Assembly (NCBI RefSeq): GCF_004322755.1
Contig: NZ_CP036401.1
Location: 4,588,001 to 4,652,000, forward strand
DNA length: 64,000 bases
Reading direction: 5' to 3'
Source of the DNA: Pseudoduganella albidiflava
GTDB taxonomy: Bacteria > Pseudomonadota > Gammaproteobacteria > Burkholderiales > Burkholderiaceae_D
Part shown: one piece after another, positions 17,128 through 25,332 of the stretch
How positions within the stretch are numbered: position 1 is the first letter of the stretch
Layout of the letters: the number at the start of each line of letters is the position of its first letter
The notes under the pieces: generated by a model
Seen by the model: only the letters and a program-made list of their open reading frames with translations
Database searches by the model: none
What the model was told of the DNA's origin: nothing
Translations under genes and position numbers: made by a program

Positions 17128-17728
17128 CAGGTTGTTCACGCCCACGCTGACCACGCGCAGGATCGTGTAGCCGGCCGCTTCGCCCAGGCGCTGCAGTGGT
17201 GCGCCGGTGACGGTCAGGCGCGTGCCGGCGCGCAGCGTGCCCACTGTCGATCGGCCGCGCCATAGCTGGCTGCGTGCCTCGCGCGCCTGCATCTGCAGGT
17301 CGGCCCAGCGTTGCGCCTGGCCGCCATCGGCGTGCGCATACTGGCCCGGGGTGTCGAAGGATTCGAGCGGCGGCAGCTTGGTGCCGTTCGACAGCCACGA
17401 TGGCGACGTGGCCGCCACCGCCTTCTTCGACTTGTAGTCGTAGCTCAGCGTCGTGCTGCTGGACGGGCCCACGCTGCGCATCGAGGCCGGTGCCTGCACG
17501 GTGTCGCTCTGCTCGCGCGAGTGGGCGCCGTGGAAGCGTATGCCCATGCCCGCGCTGGACGGATCGTCCGGCACGCCGCTCGTGCTGCTGCTGTCGGCGA
17601 ACAGCACCATCGACGGGCCATCCTCGCCCTGCTCGAAGCGCCAGGCCAGGCCTGCCTCGGCCAGCAGGCGCTCGACGAAGGCCAGGTCGGTCTCGCGGTA
17701 CTGGCAGCAGTAGCTGCGCGGTGTCGCC
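17128..17728 (-). pseudogene. vgrG: vgrG fragment 2 (residues about 164-364)
   Basis: 601 bp of strong homology to the intact vgrG at 22463-25330, from the codons for PRSYCCQYRE at the 5' side to VGVNNL at the 3' side. The frame is open but the start and both ends of the protein are missing. The left break at CAGGTTGTTCACG is the same vgrG position as the break of fragment 3. Its identity to the intact gene is high but lower than that of fragment 1. Confidence 0.88.
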
Positions 17729-17976
17729 GTTTTAGCTAAACAGCTCCGAGTGCAGTATCGTATCCATATCCTCTTGATATTACCGCTCTACGCTTTGCAC
17801 TTCCTGCACCGAAATAATATTTTTCGCAAGTAAAAACCATTGCCTTCGGGTCAGGTCTACGTCTGAGCAGTAATTAGCGAACTGTGCGTACCGCCAGAGC
17901 CTTGGTCAGACCCGTAGTGCTGCTGGGGAACAGTACACCGCCAAACCGTCCTTATCCTACTAGGAGCTATGTGTGA
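17729..17976. other. Gene-free spacer, AT-rich, possible decayed vgrG trace
   Basis: No gene seen. Around 17919-17958 the plus strand reads TGCTGCTGGGGAACAGTACA and then CC..TCCT..CC, resembling the vgrG stretch at 17582-17632 with many changes. This may be a very old scrap of vgrG. The rest is unremarkable. Confidence 0.25.
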
Positions 17977-18426
17977 CTAATATTTTCTCGTGCAAGTCGT
18001 CGGAACATTATCGACGTAATACATATGCGAAAGGGTATGCCCCTTCTTATTACGCACTAAGTTGGCAAACATATGGCCACATTTAGGGATTAACTCAACG
18101 AACGTATTGGCTTTCGGAGAATATACGAAGATATAGTGAACAGTATAAGTTCCCATGCCGTCATCTATGTGAAATACGGAAAAGTCCTTATAGCCATCAA
18201 AATTATAATCAGCCAACACCAGCTTTAGCGGATTTTCAGTCTGCGTAACATACTCATGGGAGACAACACTACCCGCCCTCCTTATTTCGTAGTCTACCCT
18301 CGGTCCTTCGATAGCAATACTGACTGAAACGCTCCTCGTGGGTGAGAAAACAGTTGAATCAGCGCTTTTCGCCTGACCAAGCGCTAATCCGAAGACAGTG
18401 ACGATAAGAATTTTAAGGATAGTCAT
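17977..18426 (-). CDS. XAC2610-like exported protein (lysozyme-inhibitor type immunity candidate)
   Basis: A 149-residue protein with a signal peptide (cleavage near AKSA-DS). It carries the XAC2610 family pattern: a calcium-loop-like DYNFDGYKD (D73-D81) followed by DDGMGTYTVHYIFVYSP, NTFVELIPKCG and a C-terminal PTTCTRKY with a cysteine pair. XAC2610 itself is the periplasmic inhibitor of a lysozyme-like type IV secretion effector, and relatives sit with T6SS muramidases (family knowledge). No muramidase gene is adjacent, so I infer an orphan immunity gene. It lies between vgrG fragments 3 and 2. Confidence 0.72.
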   Translation of the reverse strand: MTILKILIVTVFGLALGQAKSADSTVFSPTRSVSVSIAIEGPRVDYEIRRAGSVVSHEYVTQTENPLKLVLADYNFDGYKDFSVFHIDDGMGTYTVHYIFVYSPKANTFVELIPKCGHMFANLVRNKKGHTLSHMYYVDNVPTTCTRKY

Positions 18427-18474
18427 GCGAACTTAATGACGCGAGAAGTTTATGATAATCGGCGGTTTCCGATG

Positions 18475-19060
18475 GCAGGTTGTTCACGCCACGCTGGCCA
18501 CGCGCAGGATCGTGTAGCCGGCCGCTTCGCCCAGGCGCTGCAGCGGTGCGCCGGTGACGGTCAATTTCGTGCCGGCGCGCAGCGTGCGCACTGTCGAGCG
18601 GCCGCGCCACAGCTGGCTGCGCGCCTCGCGCGCCTGCATCTGCAGGTCGGCCCAGCATTGCGCCTGGTCACCTTCGGCGTGCGCGTACTGGCCCGTGTGT
18701 CGAACGACTTGAGCGGCGGTAACTAGGCGCCGTTCGACAGCCACAATAGCGAAGTGGCCGTTACGGCCTTTTTCGACTTGTAGACGTAGCTCAGCGTCGT
18801 GCTGCTGGACTGGCCCACGCTGCGCATAGAGGCCAGGACCTGCACGGTGTCGCTCTCGTCGCGGGAGTGGGTGCCATTAAAGCGCACGCCCATGGCTGCG
18901 TAGGGTGGATCGTCCGGCATTGCCGCTGGTCCTCCTGCGGTCGGCGAACAGCACTATAGACGGGCCATACCCGGCCTGCCCGAAGAGAAAGAGCGTGCCT
19001 ATCTCGGCCACTAGTCCGCCCAGGCCCAACTTTTACGTTTTGCCAACTTGACATTGGTAC
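18475..19060 (-). pseudogene. vgrG: vgrG fragment 3, strongly decayed
   Basis: Homology to the intact vgrG begins at CAGGTTGTTCACGCC (18475), the same codon position as fragment 2, and fades out around 19060. It contains many substitutions and several frameshifts; the frame is broken into three overlapping pieces. It is the oldest of the three fragments by divergence. It immediately follows the Tle1 gene stop at 19097. Confidence 0.82.
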
Positions 19061-19096
19061 TTTGTGAGGCAGCGCACTTGCTCGCGATTATGTAAG

Positions 19097-21112
19097 TTAT
19101 GGGCGTCGCGCTTTCTCGTTGTCAGTCGAGCTAGGTACAACGTTCTTGATCCAGGAAATTCCAGAATCGATGAGTCTTTCGCCGCTATCCAGCGTTTCGT
19201 CCAGTACCTTGCCTGTCTTTCTAGCAGCCGCGTTCGCACCTTGCTTTGCACCATCAATCAGGGATTCAGCAGCTTCGTCCGCTTCGCGGGCGAGTGTTTC
19301 GGCATAAAGCGCAGCCTGGTCCGCACGCTGCAGTGCGGCATTCGCCGCAGCACGTGCGGTTTGAGCCGCTTCATCGATCACTTCAGCTCCGAATTGCTCA
19401 GCGCGCTCCACTTCCTGCCGTGCGGCCTCTGCGGCCTCAAGTGCACGCTGCCGCGCTGCCGCGGCTTTCTCGCGCGCGGCTTGCGCGATCGCTTCTGCAC
19501 TCTGCCTTGCTGTATCGGTCGACTTGTCGATCGCGTCTGATACCGCCGATTTACCACGGCCCACTGCACCGCCGATACTGTCAGCAATACTTGCGGCGGT
19601 GCTTCGGATCCAACTGCCCGCTTCCGCCCAGACGCTAATGGTCGATTCTTGAACACCTCGAGCCTTGAAATAACTAAACGGATCGCCTAGGTTTGCAATG
19701 AAATCGACTTTTGAATCATGAACATATCTGGCCACAAAGTTTAGAACGCCGTCAGGTGCTTTTGTATCCCAGCATTCAAGCTGCCAGTCCTGGGGCTTGA
19801 CGAACTGGGCATAACTGTTCACAGCCGCTCCACCGATACGCACTGTTTTTCCTGCGTTTGCAGCTGCGCGATATTTGGTGACCTCCCAGGCCATCCCTTT
19901 CGGCCCAATATATTTGTATTTGTCTTCTTTGAGCCGCCGTTGTCCCGCGGTTTCCATTCCCAGCCGATGCATGGTGCCGTAGGCAGTGTAGAGAAGTCTC
20001 ATGTGTTGCTTGATGTGGCCTTCGATGTCGCCGGCGGGGGAACCAAAGGCGGTCATGTAATTCCTGTAGCTCGCTTCCGTTTCTTCCCGGCATTCGAATC
20101 GTTCGGCAAACAAGGGCTCGTTGACCCGCGCGATCTCTCCGTAAGCACGTACGCGTACTCCGCCGAGGATGGCTTCACCCATCATGTCTCGCATTGGAAT
20201 GCGGGAATAATTGTTATCGATACCCTGATCTTGAGGCCCATAGCCGCCGCCAACGTCCGAGTGCACGCCGGGATAGACCTTTTCAAGCCAGTCCCCAGCC
20301 AATTTCCCATCCTTTCGGATCAGATCCACCGGGAAAGCAAATCGAACCTCATGTGCGGCAACGTAGTGTACGCAACGCTGGATAAGGGGCGAGACAATGA
20401 GCTCACGTTCGGTGAACGGTGTGCGGGCGTTCTGCGATGGAACACCGAACGAAGCTACCGTGTCAAAAATACCCAGGAAATTCATTCGAATCGGATACCC
20501 GGCATAGATCAGATCATTCCCATCGAGGGTGCAGCTCTTGACAATACGGTTTGCGAATGCCCTGGCCAGCGCGGCACCACGAGAAAAACCAAAAACAGAA
20601 ATGTTGATGATTTTTATCAAGCGATGGCGCCCCAGAGTGCGATTTACCTCGTCAAAGCTTTTTTCACTAGCGTCCTTCGCATATTTAGCTAGCTCCCCTC
20701 CCTGCTTTTCAGCATTCAGAATGAGTGCATCGCGAAGGCGGTCATTGACTTGCGCATCGCCGAACTCCATTCGCCTGTCGCCGCCAGCACCAAAGCCAAG
20801 CCCGCCAAGCTTATCCTCGATCATTGCACCTGCTGACGCGAGCCAGCCGGGGGAATCGCCATTGAACTTCGTGCCCACACCGGACACATAAATACGGTAG
20901 ATCGCCTTGGAGGGGTCTGAAATGGCCGCGTCAAAGATCCTGCCTACATTACTCCAACTCGAAGTAGCGTCATCTGCCGTCCGGTTGTTACCAGTTCCAT
21001 CAAAGAACACGGCGATATGAACTACATCTCTGCAGTCTTGAAATGGGCCAGGCGATTCGTCGTTTACATCGCGGTTTGCGGCAGCGATCGAACGGGGTCC
21101 TTCAGTAGTCAT
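19097..21112 (-). CDS. Tle1-type T6SS lipase effector (DUF2235)
   Basis: A 671-residue DUF2235 protein. It has the family start HIAVFFDGTGNN, the nucleophile elbow GFSRG (serine about residue 177), and the acid segment YPGVHSDVGGGYGPQD. Tle1 proteins are phospholipases (A1/A2) injected into the periplasm of target cells. The last 150 residues are an alanine-, arginine- and glutamate-rich amphipathic helix, unusual for the catalytic core and possibly membrane-active. The start is the ATG at 21112 (GGAG upstream), overlapping the lipoprotein stop as TGATG. It is the last gene of the operon 26301-19097 with VgrG, DUF4123 adaptor and immunity lipoprotein, so delivery is by that VgrG. Confidence 0.9.
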   Translation of the reverse strand: MTTEGPRSIAAANRDVNDESPGPFQDCRDVVHIAVFFDGTGNNRTADDATSSWSNVGRIFDAAISDPSKAIYRIYVSGVGTKFNGDSPGWLASAGAMIEDKLGGLGFGAGGDRRMEFGDAQVNDRLRDALILNAEKQGGELAKYAKDASEKSFDEVNRTLGRHRLIKIINISVFGFSRGAALARAFANRIVKSCTLDGNDLIYAGYPIRMNFLGIFDTVASFGVPSQNARTPFTERELIVSPLIQRCVHYVAAHEVRFAFPVDLIRKDGKLAGDWLEKVYPGVHSDVGGGYGPQDQGIDNNYSRIPMRDMMGEAILGGVRVRAYGEIARVNEPLFAERFECREETEASYRNYMTAFGSPAGDIEGHIKQHMRLLYTAYGTMHRLGMETAGQRRLKEDKYKYIGPKGMAWEVTKYRAAANAGKTVRIGGAAVNSYAQFVKPQDWQLECWDTKAPDGVLNFVARYVHDSKVDFIANLGDPFSYFKARGVQESTISVWAEAGSWIRSTAASIADSIGGAVGRGKSAVSDAIDKSTDTARQSAEAIAQAAREKAAAARQRALEAAEAARQEVERAEQFGAEVIDEAAQTARAAANAALQRADQAALYAETLAREADEAAESLIDGAKQGANAAARKTGKVLDETLDSGERLIDSGISWIKNVVPSSTDNEKARRP

Positions 21113-21573
21113 CAACGATCTCCGGACCTAGCGGAAGCAATGCCTTTTTCCGTGGCGCGCGGATATTGGCGAGTGGGAATCAACTCGACGGTTTCATCTG
21201 GATAAATGTGAATTCCAAGATATCGCGCGCCGGTCGGCACTTCGAACAAAGACGGCGAGTTCCTGGCAAAGACTTTTTCACCGTTGCGGGCCGCTCCCTT
21301 AGGACCGCCCAACACCCAAGAAACCTGTTGCACGCCCATATTCAACGTCACACCAGTTATCGTACTGCCCCCGGTCGCGGGATACGGGTCCGAACTATCT
21401 CCGCCCTTTCCGTCAATGAATGCGTTGAAAATCGGTCGATCAAGATAGTTGAAATATACGAGGTCGAGATTGACGGTCATTTTTGGTGCCCCACAAGCGG
21501 ATAGTGTAAAAGACAAAAGAGTGACAGTGATGATAGCTGCGCGACGAAGGGCAGCTCCGGACATTGCATTCAT
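21112..21573 (-). CDS. Probable Tle1 immunity lipoprotein
   Basis: A 153-residue lipoprotein with lipobox LSAC (cysteine 27). The mature part starts with MTVNLDLVYFNYLDRP and has the DPYPATGGSTI and ARYLGIHIYPDETVEL segments seen also in the orphan at 9851-10312. It lies between the DUF4123 adaptor (14 bp upstream) and the Tle1 gene (TGATG overlap), the place where a Tli1 protein is found. Role by context: sequester or block the lipase in the periplasm to prevent self- and sister-cell killing. GGAG lies six bases before the ATG. Confidence 0.75.
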   Translation of the reverse strand: MNAMSGAALRRAAIITVTLLSFTLSACGAPKMTVNLDLVYFNYLDRPIFNAFIDGKGGDSSDPYPATGGSTITGVTLNMGVQQVSWVLGGPKGAARNGEKVFARNSPSLFEVPTGARYLGIHIYPDETVELIPTRQYPRATEKGIASARSGDR

Positions 21574-21587
21574 TCAAGCTCCCATAC

Positions 21588-22460
21588 TCAAGGAAACAGC
21601 TGCATTGCTTCGTCGAAGCTAATTTCTTTATTACGCACCCTGTCGAGCAGAACCAGGATGACTTGGTCTTGCAACATCTCATCTTTGTAGAAAAGCATCA
21701 AGCAAACATAATTCACCAGATCACGCATCTGCTCCAGGCCAATCGAACGTGCCGACTGTAGTGCGGCACAAACAATCCGATATTGTTGTAACTCCGGAAT
21801 AGCGTCCAGTAAGTGCGGCTGATTGAGCCTAACGAAATACAGAAGATGATCGGGCAAGCTGGCCTCGACCAGCGAATCCACTTGCGCTTGATCAAGATGA
21901 AACGGCGCACGCGCCGCTTCCGGTAACTGCCGAGGAAGCGCTATGGTATGGAAGATTCCTGCTCGATCCCAATACCACCACGTCGTAATTATTTCGGAGA
22001 GGTTCGCTTGTTGACCCAAGGTCAGTACCGGTCCAGGCACATGCAGAGTAAAGTCATCCTCCTGCCCAACGAGGGTCCCTAGTACGGCCGGATCCCAAAA
22101 TGCAAAGAACATTGTTTCGCCATCTGGCAATATCACCTCGGCACACTCCTTCAGTCTTGAAAATAACGGACTGAACGAAAGTTTACTGGCAAGGATCGTA
22201 ATGCTCGGTGTAACACCGTCATACCGCGAGATCCAGCGCCAGCACGGTCCACCCTCAACTGGCGAACTCAGCTCGACCAGGTGGGGCGACTTCTTAGCCA
22301 GCGGACTTCCCGGTTCCGCATCAAAAAGAGAACGACTTGGCCGTTTAAGCGCCTCGGGCAAAGTTATGTCCTGCGCACTGTCCGCTATTGCAAACCAGTG
22401 AAGTTCAGGATTCGAGACTGCAATACTTTGGAAGTACTCAACCGGGTACTGCTTCTGCAT
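21588..22460 (-). CDS. DUF4123 effector adaptor/chaperone for Tle1
   Basis: A 290-residue DUF4123 protein. The N-terminal lobe (HWFAIADSAQD, then a beta-rich middle with FFAFWDPAVLGTL) and helical C-terminal half are typical. DUF4123 proteins load effectors onto the cognate VgrG tip and are not secreted themselves. I prefer the ATG at 22460 (AAAGG nine bases upstream) to a GTG at 22466 that would overlap the vgrG stop; either way it is coupled to vgrG. Its neighbours make Tle1 the expected client. Confidence 0.88.
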   Translation of the reverse strand: MQKQYPVEYFQSIAVSNPELHWFAIADSAQDITLPEALKRPSRSLFDAEPGSPLAKKSPHLVELSSPVEGGPCWRWISRYDGVTPSITILASKLSFSPLFSRLKECAEVILPDGETMFFAFWDPAVLGTLVGQEDDFTLHVPGPVLTLGQQANLSEIITTWWYWDRAGIFHTIALPRQLPEAARAPFHLDQAQVDSLVEASLPDHLLYFVRLNQPHLLDAIPELQQYRIVCAALQSARSIGLEQMRDLVNYVCLMLFYKDEMLQDQVILVLLDRVRNKEISFDEAMQLFP

Positions 22461-22462
22461 CT

Positions 22463-25330
22463 TCACGCACCTTTATTGATAAACGCTGTGCGCTGAGCGG
22501 CTCGCTTGGCCAGACACTCCACACAAACGGACTGAGGCAGGATCGGCAACTTGTACGGTCGATCTTCGGGCGCTATAAAACTCTTCTTCGCCGCATGCAC
22601 CATGATCTTTCCGGGGCACTGCACGGTAATGTTCCCACCGTCAATGGTGATATTGGCACCATCCGCTGTCGACAAACTGATCTTCTTGGCCGCCGCCCAG
22701 TCAATATGAGCATTGGCACTGGCAATATTCACCTCATCCCGCGCCTGCACCTTTAAAACATCCGCCTGCGCCTGCACATCAATCGCATCCTTGGCAGCAA
22801 TCACCTTCAGCCCGGCACCTTCCGCACCCGGCTTGACAGCGCCAGCCAACATGCCGATGGCCTGCCCGGTCTGCACGCGCATCTGCCCACCCGTCACGAA
22901 CTGCGAATCCTGCCCACTCATCAGGTTGACGGTCTCGCCATTCGACAATTGCATGGCCTGCCCGGCAACGACAGCCAACCCAGCCTTGGCAGAAATGGCA
23001 ATGACAGCATCCGTGGCATGCGGCACCTTGCCATCGCCAGGACTGATATTCCTGGAAGCGGCATCCCCCTGCGCGGCATCAAGACCATCAGTAGCAACCA
23101 TTCCTGACACCGCAGTAAGTAGAGCAGCCAGCGGTGCAGCCTTCTCATCGACCACACTGGACGAAGCCTTCGCAGCCCCAAGATGAGAAGCCAGCCCCAC
23201 CGTCTCATGCGTTACAGCCGCCTTACTGAACGTCTCGCCCAGCTTGACCGCCTGCTTCATCAGCGCGATACCCGCTGCGTTGTCGCCTACGGGATCACGG
23301 GCCGCCGCGCCATGAGCAAGCTTGTAGCTCGACACCAGCAAGCCAGCGCCACCGCGCACGGCGCCATACGCATCGGTGCGCAGCTCGGCACCATGGCCGC
23401 GCAGCGAGCCACGATAGTTGTCGGCGGTGTGGATCAGGTGGCCCAAGTTAAGTTCGGTGGCGGCGGAGGTGGTGCGCAACTGCACCCGCCCCTGGGAATC
23501 CGTGTCATCGAACACCAGTTGGTTGTAGCCCGCGCCGCCGAATTCCTTGGTACGCACGCCCCACTGTGCCGTGGCGTTGCGGTGACCCGCGTCATCGCCC
23601 GAGGCGCCATGCCATACCGGAGCATTGCCGCCCGCCAGGTTGCCCTGCGCGGAAATACCGTGATCATTTGCCGGCTTGAACAGCGCGGCGCCATCGGTAC
23701 TGGTAGCAGCTTCGCCACCGGGCGTCGGCGCAACGCCACCTTCACCTTGGCCGTTGTAGACCGCGCCCACGATGATCGGCCGGTCGATGTCGTTTTCCAT
23801 GAACTGCACGACCACTTCCTGGCCGATGCGCGGCAGGAACTGGCTGCCGATCCCGCCGCCGGCCAATCGCTGCGCCACGCGCACCCAGCAGGTGGCGTCG
23901 CCGCTGTCCTGCCAGTGGTAGCGGATGCGCACGCGGCCCAGCGCGTCGCAATACAGTTCGTCGGAGCCGGACAGCGCCTCGCCGCCATCGGCGCCGACGA
24001 CGATCGCGGTCTGCGCGCCGTGCGCGGTCGGCTTCGGATGCGCGCGGCCGTCGCTGCCCGGCAGTACGGGGCGCCAGATCACGTCGCTGGCCACCGCTTC
24101 GAAGCAGTTGGCGTAGCCGGCCTTGCGGGCCTGCGCGATGGCCAGGTCGAAGTCGGATGGCAGGTCACGCGCCATTTCCTGCAACAGCTCGGGGATGGGG
24201 CCGAACAGTTCGGCCAGCGCTTCGGTCGCCTTCGACGGCAGGTTGTTCACGCCCACGCTGACCACGCGCAGGATCGTGTAGCCGGCCGCTTCGCCCAGGC
24301 GCTGCAGCGGTGCGCCGGTGACGGTCAATTTCGTGCCGGCGCGTAACGTGCGCACTGTCGAGCGGCCCCGCCACAGCTGGCTGCGCGCCTCGCGCGCCTG
24401 CATCTGCAGGTCGGCCCAGCGTTGCGCCTGGCCGCTATCCGCGTGCGCGTACTGGCCGGGGGTGTCGAACGATTCGAGCGGCGGCAGTTTGGCGCCGTTC
24501 GACAGCCACGATGGCGACGTCGCCGCCACGGCCTTCTTCGACTTGTAGTCGTAGCTCAGCGTCGTGCTGCTGGACGGGCCCACGCTGCGCATCGAGGCCA
24601 GTGCCTGCACGGTGTCGCTCTGCTCGCGCGAGTGGGCGCCGTGGAAGCGTATGCCCATGCCCGCGCTGGACGGATCGTCCGGCACGCCGCTCGTACTGCT
24701 GCTGTCGGCGAATAGTACCATCGATGGACCGTCTTCTCCCTGCTCGAAGCGCCAGGCCAGGCCTTCCTCGGCCAGCAGGCGCTCGACGAAGGCCAGGTCG
24801 GTCTCGCGGTACTGGCAGCAGTAGCTGCGTGGTGTCGCTGCCTCCATGAACGGCATGACTTCGTCGCTCCAGCGCCAGCGCGCGGCCGCGCCGTGATCGC
24901 CGAATACCGCGTCGACGATGTCCGTCACGCTCATGTCTTGCCACACGCGGCTGTTGCGCGCGTGCGCCAGGCGCCAGATCCAGTGGGAGATACGCACGCG
25001 GTAGCGCGCCAGGCCGCCTTCGCTGCCCAGCTGGGCGAATTCGCTGACCTCGCCCGCGAAGGTGGTGCGCGTGCCGTCCGCCAGGCTGACCTGCAGGCTG
25101 GCCGGCTGGCCCAGCAGCGAAGGCAGCTCGACGAACGCGCTGGTGGAGACGGCGATCACATCGCGCGCCCCCACGCCCTGCACCAGGTCGTCGGCCACGA
25201 AGGCCTCGACCAGCAGGCCGCCGGCGCCCAGCTCCAGGTTACCGTCGCCCACGTCGAGCGCATACAGCCGCGTGACGCTGGAAAACTGGGCCAGTGCGGC
25301 CCGCACTTCATCGATCAGTTCGCCCGCCAT
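22463..25330 (-). CDS. vgrG: VgrG spike protein (cargo: Tle1)
   Basis: A 955-residue VgrG: gp27-like N-terminus from MAGELIDEVR, a segment SHWIWRLAHARNSRVWQDMS, the gp5-like OB region with RVRIRYHWQDSGDATCWVRV and FMENDIDRPIIVGAVYNGQG, then DUF2345 with a long beta-helix stem. The C-terminal tail is VCVECLAKRAAQRTAF, resembling the C-(I/V)-E-C-L tail of the VgrGs at 54846 and 60892, which also have DUF4123 partners. The start is the ATG at 25330, two bases after the stop of the upstream membrane-protein gene; a longer frame to 25414 lies in that gene. It is the parent sequence of the three downstream fragments. Confidence 0.93.
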   Translation of the reverse strand: MAGELIDEVRAALAQFSSVTRLYALDVGDGNLELGAGGLLVEAFVADDLVQGVGARDVIAVSTSAFVELPSLLGQPASLQVSLADGTRTTFAGEVSEFAQLGSEGGLARYRVRISHWIWRLAHARNSRVWQDMSVTDIVDAVFGDHGAAARWRWSDEVMPFMEAATPRSYCCQYRETDLAFVERLLAEEGLAWRFEQGEDGPSMVLFADSSSTSGVPDDPSSAGMGIRFHGAHSREQSDTVQALASMRSVGPSSSTTLSYDYKSKKAVAATSPSWLSNGAKLPPLESFDTPGQYAHADSGQAQRWADLQMQAREARSQLWRGRSTVRTLRAGTKLTVTGAPLQRLGEAAGYTILRVVSVGVNNLPSKATEALAELFGPIPELLQEMARDLPSDFDLAIAQARKAGYANCFEAVASDVIWRPVLPGSDGRAHPKPTAHGAQTAIVVGADGGEALSGSDELYCDALGRVRIRYHWQDSGDATCWVRVAQRLAGGGIGSQFLPRIGQEVVVQFMENDIDRPIIVGAVYNGQGEGGVAPTPGGEAATSTDGAALFKPANDHGISAQGNLAGGNAPVWHGASGDDAGHRNATAQWGVRTKEFGGAGYNQLVFDDTDSQGRVQLRTTSAATELNLGHLIHTADNYRGSLRGHGAELRTDAYGAVRGGAGLLVSSYKLAHGAAARDPVGDNAAGIALMKQAVKLGETFSKAAVTHETVGLASHLGAAKASSSVVDEKAAPLAALLTAVSGMVATDGLDAAQGDAASRNISPGDGKVPHATDAVIAISAKAGLAVVAGQAMQLSNGETVNLMSGQDSQFVTGGQMRVQTGQAIGMLAGAVKPGAEGAGLKVIAAKDAIDVQAQADVLKVQARDEVNIASANAHIDWAAAKKISLSTADGANITIDGGNITVQCPGKIMVHAAKKSFIAPEDRPYKLPILPQSVCVECLAKRAAQRTAFINKGA

Positions 25331-25332
25331 GG

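Noticed and set aside
12738..18426. AT-rich blocks as a prophage or integrated plasmid
   Set aside because: No integrase, replication, capsid or mobilisation gene and no tRNA; the T6SS cassette explanation accounts for the genes.
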